From Phycicoccus sp. Root101 (GTDB taxonomy: Bacteria > Actinomycetota > Actinomycetes > Actinomycetales > Dermatophilaceae), in the NCBI RefSeq assembly GCF_001426245.1, contig NZ_LMCM01000005.1:523482-587481 (forward strand): a stretch of 64,000 nt of DNA. The letters are read 5' to 3'. The notes beneath the pieces were generated by a model that was not told the DNA's origin, searched no databases, and saw only the letters and a program-made list of their open reading frames with translations. A program made the position numbers and the translations under genes. This document shows positions 56,979 through 64,000 of the stretch, piece by piece. Numbering within the stretch: the first letter of the stretch is position 1; each line of letters begins with the position of its first letter.

Positions 56979-58001
56979 ATGCAGACCCCCGAGCGCGCCG
57001 GCTGGTTCGACGACCCCGAGAACGACCAGCAGCTGAGGTACTTCGACGGCGTGGTGTGGACCAAGCACACCACCCCGCGCTCGACGCGGCAGGCCTCCTC
57101 GGCTCCGGCCCAGCCCGGTCAGCAGCAGTTCCCCGGCCAGGGCCACCCGCCGCAGTACCCCGGGCAGACCCAGTCGGGCGCGGGCACGGCTGGTTCGGAC
57201 TCAGCCGGTGGGACGGCGCAGGCCCCCACGCAGGCAGAGGGCCAGGGCGCTTCGTCCACGCCGCCGGGCGGTGGGTGGCAGGCGCCGAACCCCCAGTTCC
57301 CCGGGACCCCCCAGTCCGGGCAGTGGAACGCCCCGCAGGCGCAGCCCGGCCAGCCGGTCGGGTCCCAGGCCGGCGGGCAGTACCCCGCGCAGCAGCCCGG
57401 GTACCCCGCGCCGTGGGAGACCCCCGGCTACGGCGGCTTCGTCACCGGTCCGGCCACCCCCGACGGTCAGCCGCTGGCAACCTTCTGGCAGCGCGTCGGC
57501 GCGTACCTCATCGACGCGCTCATCCAGTTCCTGCTCGTCGTCGTGCTCGCCGGGTGGCTCCTGGTCCGCGCCCTCGGGCCCGTGCTGGACGACTTCCGCC
57601 GGGCCGTGGAGTCCAACGACCCCGCTGCGTTCGAGTCGATCAACACGTCCAACCTCGGCTACGGCTCACTGATCGCCTTCGCGCTGGTCTCGGCGGCGAT
57701 CCAGTTCGCCTACAGCGTCCTGTTCCTGTCCCGCACGGGCGCGACCCCGGGCAAGGCGGCGCTCGGCCTCAGCGTCCGGCTCAGGGAGCGCCCCGGTGTC
57801 CCGAGCCTCGGGGTCGCCGCCCGCCGTTCGTCGGTCCAGTCCGGGCTGAGCCTGCTGTCCAACATCCCGGTGCTCGGCAACTTCGCCGGGCTGGCCGCCC
57901 TGCTGGACCTGCTCTGGCCGGCGTGGGACGACAAGAAGCAGGCCCTGCACGACAAGGTGGCCGCCACGAACGTCGTCAAGGGCAAGCAGCCCCGCCCCTG
58001 A
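56979..58001 (+). CDS. DUF2510-RDD family membrane protein
   Basis: A 340-residue protein. Residues 6-32 are a DUF2510 module (AGWFDDPENDQQLRYFDG, WTKHT); 33-160 are Gln/Pro/Gly-rich and disordered; an RDD domain follows (ATFWQRVGAYLIDALIQFLL near 167-186, GATPGKAALGLSVRL) with three to four helices. The function is unknown. It ends 6 bases from the convergent fahA gene. Confidence 0.88.
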   Translation: MQTPERAGWFDDPENDQQLRYFDGVVWTKHTTPRSTRQASSAPAQPGQQQFPGQGHPPQYPGQTQSGAGTAGSDSAGGTAQAPTQAEGQGASSTPPGGGWQAPNPQFPGTPQSGQWNAPQAQPGQPVGSQAGGQYPAQQPGYPAPWETPGYGGFVTGPATPDGQPLATFWQRVGAYLIDALIQFLLVVVLAGWLLVRALGPVLDDFRRAVESNDPAAFESINTSNLGYGSLIAFALVSAAIQFAYSVLFLSRTGATPGKAALGLSVRLRERPGVPSLGVAARRSSVQSGLSLLSNIPVLGNFAGLAALLDLLWPAWDDKKQALHDKVAATNVVKGKQPRP

Positions 58002-58007
58002 CGCGTC

Positions 58008-59240
58008 TCAGCGGGCCGGGGTGATCGTCCCGCGCACCTCGCCCAGTCCCACGCGCGCACCGTCCGGCCCAGGCGCCCAGCCGCGGATGACCACGGTGTC
58101 GCCGTCCTCGAGGAACGACCGGGTGCTCCCGTCGGCTAGCTCGATCGGCTCGGTGCCGTTCCACGAGAGCTCCAGGAAGCTGCCGCGGGTGTCGCGCGCG
58201 GTACCGGAGATCGTGCCGGAGCCGAACAGGTCACCCGGGCGCACCGTGGCCCCGTTGACGGTGAGGTGGGCCAGCATCTGGGCCGGCGACCAGTACATGT
58301 CGCGGTACTCGGGGCGGGTGACGACCGTCCCGTTGAGCTCCACCTCGTAGTGCACGTCCAGCCCGTACGCCGTGCCGCTCCCGACGAGGTACGGCAGCGG
58401 CGACGGGTCCTGGGCCGGGATCGGGAGGCGGGCGGCCGAGAGCGCGGCGAGGGGCACCACCCAGCCGGAGATGCTCGTCGCGAACGACTTCCCGAGGAAC
58501 GGGCCCAGGGGGACGTACTCCCACGCCTGGATGTCCCTGGCGCTCCAGTCGTTGAGGAGCACGACGCCGAACAGGTGGTCGTCCGCGTCGTCGACCGCCA
58601 CGCGGGCGCCGAGGGGAGTGGAGCCACCCACCACGAACCCGAGCTCGGCCTCGATGTCCAGCCGGATGCTCGGCCCGAACGTGGGGGCGGTGTCCGACGG
58701 CGCCTTGCGCTGCCCGGTCGGCCGGACCACGTCCGTACCGGACACGACGACGGTCCCCGCCCGGCCGTGGTACCCGATGGGCAGGTGCTTCCAGTTCGGC
58801 GTGAGCGGCTCGGAGTCGGGGCGGAAGATCCGGCCGACGTTGGTCGCGTGGTGCTCGCTGGCGTAGAAGTCGACGTAGTCGGCGACCTCGATCGGCAGGT
58901 GCATCCGCACGTCCTCGAGCGGGACGAGGTGGGGCTCGACGCAGTCGCGTCGGCTGTCGCTGGTGAGCACCTCGACGAGCCACGCCCGGGCCGCGTCCCA
59001 CGCGGGCCTCCCCCGGGCGAGGAAGGGGTTCAGGGAGGGGGCGAGCCAGACCTCGCCGGACTCCATACCGGCCTGCTCGGCGCACGCACCGGCGTCGAGG
59101 ACGTGGTCACCGATCCGCACCCCCACCCGCGGCGCCGAGCCCTGCGTCGAGAACACTCCGTAGGGCAGCGTCTGGAGGCCGAACGGGTGGTCGGCGGGCA
59201 GGTCCAGCCACGGTGCGGGGGTGGTCGCGTCCTGGGTCAT
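58008..59240 (-). CDS. fahA: Fumarylacetoacetase
   Basis: A 410-residue enzyme of the last tyrosine-degradation step, cleaving fumarylacetoacetate to fumarate and acetoacetate. The N-terminal SH3-like domain starts PFGLQTLPYGVF; active-site blocks are DYVDFYASEHHATNVGRIF, HLPIGYHGRAGTVVVSG, LDIEAELGFVVGG (metal Glu residues), LLNDWSARDIQAWEYVPLG and SGTISGTARDTRGSFLEL. Its ribosome binding site AAGGAG lies inside the end of the upstream gene at 59244, so the two are coupled. Confidence 0.97.
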   Translation of the reverse strand: MTQDATTPAPWLDLPADHPFGLQTLPYGVFSTQGSAPRVGVRIGDHVLDAGACAEQAGMESGEVWLAPSLNPFLARGRPAWDAARAWLVEVLTSDSRRDCVEPHLVPLEDVRMHLPIEVADYVDFYASEHHATNVGRIFRPDSEPLTPNWKHLPIGYHGRAGTVVVSGTDVVRPTGQRKAPSDTAPTFGPSIRLDIEAELGFVVGGSTPLGARVAVDDADDHLFGVVLLNDWSARDIQAWEYVPLGPFLGKSFATSISGWVVPLAALSAARLPIPAQDPSPLPYLVGSGTAYGLDVHYEVELNGTVVTRPEYRDMYWSPAQMLAHLTVNGATVRPGDLFGSGTISGTARDTRGSFLELSWNGTEPIELADGSTRSFLEDGDTVVIRGWAPGPDGARVGLGEVRGTITPAR

Positions 59241-59243
59241 GGG

Positions 59244-60113
59244 TCAGGCTCCTTCGATGAGGCGACGCGTCGTGAGCTCGCCGATCGGGTCGGTGACTTC
59301 ACAGCATCCGTATGCCGTCAAGGTCCTGCGCAGGGCGGCGGCGCCGTTCGCGTCGATGAGGGCCGTGCGCTCCACCAGCGTGTCGGTGTCGCGCTCGCGG
59401 AGCGCGTCCGTGACGTCGTCGGGTGGGCCGCCGGTGACCACCGCGTGCACGGCGAGGAGCACGTTGAGCAGTCCGTGCTGCTCGCCCTCGGACCGGGCCC
59501 CGCGCACGAGGTGGTGCAACCCACCGGTGAGCTTGAAGGGCACGCCTCGCTCGACCGCGGCCCGCACGAACCCCGCGAGCTCGTCCTCGTGGGGCCACGC
59601 CCACGTCGGGGTGGCACCGGTCCGGAACTTGGCCTGGACCGTGCCCTCGCCGAGAGCAGTCCCGAGGTCGTCGAGGGCCCGGGCCTGCTCCGGCCCCCGC
59701 GGCACCTCGAGGGTCAGGGGGAGGCCGTCGAGGTCTGCTTCGCGCCACTGGGGGGACCACGCCATCTCGACGCCGACGGCGGTGACGCCGCCGGCCGCGG
59801 AGAGCAGGGCGACCGCCTGCTCCACCTCCCGGGTGGCGACACCGGGACGGGCGACCAGGGCCACCTCGAGGACTGGGGAGACCGCCGAGGCGCTGGCTGC
59901 CGCGACCTGTTCGAGCGCGGTCGCCGACGACACGGGGACCAGGAGCGGACCGACCAGCCACGCGTACGCCGCGGCGCGGTGGAACCGGTGCAGGCGCACG
60001 GCCTCGTCCAGCGGTGCGTTCCCCGGGGGGAAGACCGCGGCGTCGTCGACGAGCCGGGCGAACAGTCCCCGGTCCGCGACGCGCGGAAGGGCTGTCGTCG
60101 ACGGCGGTGTCAT
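59244..60113 (-). CDS. Uncharacterised protein coupled to fumarylacetoacetase
   Basis: A 289-residue cytoplasmic protein that I cannot assign to a family. It has no membrane segment or signal. Conserved-looking blocks: LVDDAAVFPPGNAPLDEAV (25-43), LEVALVARPG, VQAKFRTGATPTWAWPHEDE and RGVPFKLTGGLHHLVRG near 205-221, then DVTDALRERD. The alternation of short strands and helices suggests a TIM-barrel-like fold. The stop is 3 bases before fahA, hmgA is divergent 101 bases away, and hpd is close by, so a role in tyrosine catabolism is likely. It shows no GST-type fold, so it does not look like a maleylacetoacetate isomerase of the zeta-GST type. Confidence 0.75.
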   Translation of the reverse strand: MTPPSTTALPRVADRGLFARLVDDAAVFPPGNAPLDEAVRLHRFHRAAAYAWLVGPLLVPVSSATALEQVAAASASAVSPVLEVALVARPGVATREVEQAVALLSAAGGVTAVGVEMAWSPQWREADLDGLPLTLEVPRGPEQARALDDLGTALGEGTVQAKFRTGATPTWAWPHEDELAGFVRAAVERGVPFKLTGGLHHLVRGARSEGEQHGLLNVLLAVHAVVTGGPPDDVTDALRERDTDTLVERTALIDANGAAALRRTLTAYGCCEVTDPIGELTTRRLIEGA

Positions 60114-60214
60114 GGCGGCGAGGCTACTAGGGTGGCAAGCGGCCGAGGACCCGGCCCGAGGTCCCTGCGCGACGACGCGACGGGACCGGCGACGAGACCA
60201 CGACGAGGTGGACA

Positions 60215-61456
60215 GTGGCGCACTACCAGGCCATGGGGAACATCCCGCCCAAGCGGCACACGCAGCACCGGCGACCGGCCCGCGGCGGCCGACCCGGCGA
60301 GCTCTACTACGAGGAGCTCATGGGGGAGGAGGGGTTCTCCTCGGACTCCTCCCTGCTCTACCACCGCAACATCCCCTCGACCGTGGTCGGGGCGCGAGAG
60401 TGGTCCATCGGTGACCTCTCCACGACGCCGAACCACCCGCTGGTGCCGCGTCACCTCAAGCTGCACGACCTGTTCGCGCCCAAGGACGTCAGGAACACCG
60501 ACGTCGTGACCGGGCGTCGCCTCGTGCTCGGCAACGGCGACGTGCGCATCTCGTATGCCGTGGCCGGCGCCCCGAGTCCCTGGTACCGCAACGGGGTGGG
60601 CGACGAGTGCGTCTACATCGAGCGCGGTCGGGCCCGCGTGGAGACGGTGTTCGGCGCGTTCGACGTCGCCGAGGGTGACTACGTCATCATCCCGAGGGCG
60701 ACGACCCACCGGTGGATCCCGAAACGGTCCACCAAGGACCCGCTGCGCGCATACGCCATCGAGGCCAACTCCCACATCGCGCCGCCGAAGCGCTATCTGT
60801 CGAAGTACGGGCAGCTGCTCGAGCACGCGCCGTACTGCGAGCGGGACCTGCGCGGCCCCGCAGGCCCGCTGCTGGCCGAGGACGTGGGGGCCGGGGCGGA
60901 CGACGAGTCCGAGGTCTTCATCAAGCACCGGGGCAACGGCCCGGGCGGGATCGTCGGGACCGTGCACACCCTGCCCTTCCACCCGCTCGACGTCGTCGGC
61001 TGGGACGGCTGCCTCTACCCGTACGTGTTCAACGTGCGCGACTACGAGCCCATCACGGGGCGGGTGCACCAGCCGCCGCCGGTGCACCAGGTCTTCGAGG
61101 GCTGGAACTTCGTCATCTGCAACTTCGTGCCGCGCAAGGTGGACTACCACCCGCTGTCGATCCCGGTGCCGTACTACCACTCGAACGTCGACAGCGACGA
61201 GATCATGTTCTACGTCGACGGCGACTACGAGGCGCGCAAGGGATCGGGCATCGGCAAGGGCTCGATCTCGGTGCACCCCGGCGGCCACGCGCACGGCCCG
61301 CAGCCGGGGGCGAGCGAGGCGTCCATCGGCACGGAGTACTTCGACGAGCTCGCCGTCATGGTCGACACATTCCGCACGCTGGAGCTGGGGGAGGGCGGCC
61401 GCGCGGTCGACGACGGCGAATACGTGTGGTCCTGGAGCCGTCCACGCACCTCCTGA
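60215..61456 (+). CDS. hmgA: Homogentisate 1,2-dioxygenase
   Basis: A 413-residue cupin enzyme opening homogentisate to maleylacetoacetate. Fe ligands are in PYYHSNVDSDEIMFYVDGDY (His about 322, Glu about 329) and HPGGHAHGPQPG (His about 358-360). The N-terminus begins MAHYQAMGNIPPKRHTQ and the mid part has VYIERGRARVETVFGAFDV. GTG 60215 is the start. It lies divergent to the unknown gene and just upstream of the rRNA operon, separated by a hairpin at 61496-61518. Confidence 0.95.
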   Translation: MAHYQAMGNIPPKRHTQHRRPARGGRPGELYYEELMGEEGFSSDSSLLYHRNIPSTVVGAREWSIGDLSTTPNHPLVPRHLKLHDLFAPKDVRNTDVVTGRRLVLGNGDVRISYAVAGAPSPWYRNGVGDECVYIERGRARVETVFGAFDVAEGDYVIIPRATTHRWIPKRSTKDPLRAYAIEANSHIAPPKRYLSKYGQLLEHAPYCERDLRGPAGPLLAEDVGAGADDESEVFIKHRGNGPGGIVGTVHTLPFHPLDVVGWDGCLYPYVFNVRDYEPITGRVHQPPPVHQVFEGWNFVICNFVPRKVDYHPLSIPVPYYHSNVDSDEIMFYVDGDYEARKGSGIGKGSISVHPGGHAHGPQPGASEASIGTEYFDELAVMVDTFRTLELGEGGRAVDDGEYVWSWSRPRTS

Positions 61457-61495
61457 GGGCGCGGAGACGCCCCCAGCACCAGGGCGCTCGGACGA

Positions 61496-61518
61496 AAACC
61501 GTTGCGCTGCAACGGTTT
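61496..61518. terminator. Hairpin after hmgA
   Basis: AAACCGTTGC (61496-61505) pairs with GCAACGGTTT (61509-61518) over a 3-base loop, 40 bases after the hmgA stop. It ends in a short T-run. The symmetric AACCGTTGC core also resembles an operator, which cannot be excluded. Confidence 0.6.
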
Positions 61519-61583
61519 CCGCTCCCCACAAGCACGGATCGAGGGCGATCCAGCCACCGATCGGGGGCGTGCGCACCTCGATT

Positions 61584-61612
61584 TTGGACTCTCGCCGATC
61601 ATGGTCTACAGT
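61584..61612 (+). promoter_or_regulatory. Promoter of the rRNA operon
   Basis: TTGGAC (61584-61589), exactly 17 bases, TACAGT (61607-61612) is the strongest sigma-70-like promoter in the window and sits about 540 bases before the 16S gene. Transcription should begin near 61619. Confidence 0.8.
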
Positions 61613-61744
61613 TGGGTCATCGCCGAACGCCAAGCGCGCTTCGATCCAAGGCTTCCTGCACAGGGAGAACGGATTTGACGCCCAAGTTGCGAGGCGAGTA
61701 ACCTTGAACGGTTGCCCCAAACACCCGGCCGGAAACGGCGAGTG

Positions 61745-61845
61745 GATGGTGTGCGTCCGATCCTTGAGAACTCAACAGCGTGTCAAAAATCGATGCCAAT
61801 TACCTCGTCTCTGGGGTGCCGGCTGCATGGACCGTTTGGTTTGTG
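61745..61845 (+). repeat. 101-bp direct repeat in the rRNA leader, copy 1
   Basis: Identical base for base to 61916-62016, 171 bases downstream. It includes TTGAGAACTCAACAGCGTGT and CTCTGGGG, which can pair with the CCCCAGAG in the tandem repeat that follows. Confidence 0.95.
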
Positions 61846-61857
61846 CGGGTGGCGAAC

Positions 61858-61911
61858 ATGCCCCAGAGGCTTCGCCACACGGCGATGCCCCAGAGGCTTC
61901 GCCACACGGCG
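61858..61911 (+). repeat. Two perfect 27-bp tandem units in the rRNA leader
   Basis: Units 61858-61884 and 61885-61911 (ATGCCCCAGAGG... ending CACACGGCG) are identical. Each contains CCCCAGAG, complementary to CTCTGGGG in the flanking 101-bp repeats. Confidence 0.95.
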
Positions 61912-61915
61912 AACT

Positions 61916-62016
61916 GATGGTGTGCGTCCGATCCTTGAGAACTCAACAGCGTGTCAAAAATCGATGCCAATTACCTCGTCTCTGGGGTGCCGGCTGCATG
62001 GACCGTTTGGTTTGTG
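61916..62016 (+). repeat. 101-bp direct repeat in the rRNA leader, copy 2
   Basis: Exact copy of 61745-61845. It precedes the 16S gene by 139 bases and is probably the ancestral copy, since a single such element is usual in actinobacteria. Confidence 0.95.
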
Positions 62017-62154
62017 GGGTTGGTGTTCTGGAACGAAAATCCTTTGGTTGAACATTGAATTGACTAGTTTTTTGCTAGTTGTTCTTGCTCAGTCAGTTTG
62101 ACGACCCTTCTGGGGTTTCGCTTTTCCTGCCGCTTTGGTGGTGGGTAGCAAACA

Positions 62155-64000
<1,846 letters not shown>

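Larger units (their letters stand above)
61619..62154 (+). other. rRNA operon leader
   Basis: The region from the promoter to the 16S 5' end holds no gene. It contains a 101-bp direct repeat (61745-61845 and 61916-62016), a 27-bp tandem repeat between, AACTCAACAGCGTGTC elements like the mycobacterial rRNA leader, and a hairpin CTAGTTTTTTGCTAG near 62063. These are likely antitermination and processing elements. Confidence 0.75.

Noticed and set aside
61745..62016. Direct repeats as a possible CRISPR array or transposon end pair
   Set aside because: Two copies only, no spacers, no transposase, and the repeated block is recognisable rRNA leader sequence.

Overview
The window is about 70% GC apart from the rRNA part and comes from an actinobacterial chromosome, most likely Micrococcales (Intrasporangiaceae/Dermatophilaceae type). 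The evidence is the 16S rRNA gene at the right end, a tmRNA tag ending in TDFALAA, many GTG starts, many genes that look leaderless, and a gene order I recognise from Mycobacterium: a GH57 enzyme and methyltransferase pair, etfBA, cysteine desulfurase-mnmA, a MetE-like protein, ligA; then prfB, ftsE, ftsX, smpB, ssrA. I cannot name the genus. I see no transposase, integrase, CRISPR array or tRNA gene.

Layout. 1-4 kb: a GH57 glucan enzyme cut by the window edge, a GGQ-containing ArfB-like rescue factor, a methyltransferase, then electron-transfer flavoprotein etfBA. 4-10.5 kb: a two-subunit molybdenum hydroxylase of isoquinoline-oxidoreductase type, a secreted subtilase, and an ECF-like sigma factor overlapping a membrane-anchored partner. 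10.5-20 kb: tRNA thiolation genes (cysteine desulfurase, mnmA), a MetE-like protein, a DMT exporter, an acyl-CoA ligase, ligA and a DinB-like protein. 20-24 kb: a secreted hydrolase and a gluconate module (FadR-type regulator, gntK, gntP). 24-38.3 kb: prfB, ftsEX with an M23 hydrolase, smpB, a DUF2207 membrane protein, CsbD, pyruvate carboxylase, a divergent HxlR/NAD-binding pair, an MDR oxidoreductase and ssrA. 38.4-54 kb: PAP2 phosphatase, thioredoxin, SIMPL protein, methyltransferase, amino acid permease, malic enzyme, luciferase-like oxidoreductase, VanZ-like protein, a DEAD-box RNA helicase with a long repeat tail, YqgE, a DUF3039 protein, a secreted M43 protease and a second SF2 helicase. 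53.5-61.5 kb: tyrosine/homogentisate catabolism (Lrp regulator, hpd, fahA, an unrecognised partner, hmgA) interrupted by a permease and an RDD protein. 61.5-64 kb: the rRNA operon leader, complete 16S gene and the start of the 16S-23S spacer.

Functional links. prfB, ssrA-smpB and the ArfB-like factor make this a translation-termination and ribosome-rescue-rich stretch. The cysteine desulfurase feeds mnmA. FtsEX probably activates the adjacent M23 hydrolase. hpd, hmgA and fahA give consecutive tyrosine-degradation steps, except that no maleylacetoacetate isomerase was recognised. Pyruvate carboxylase and malic enzyme are both anaplerotic.

The less ordinary sequence signals are these: a perfect 101-bp direct duplication plus a 27-bp tandem repeat inside the rRNA leader; two inverted copies of an approximately 90-bp palindromic intergenic element; a recurrent heptamer GTATGSC that accounts for many of the rare TAT and ATA codons noticed; a 10-residue repeat tail in the RNA helicase with a 144-bp higher-order duplication; about ten genes whose -10 box lies 6-9 bases before the start codon; and an uncharacterised protein locked into the tyrosine pathway. 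No wholly new system could be demonstrated.
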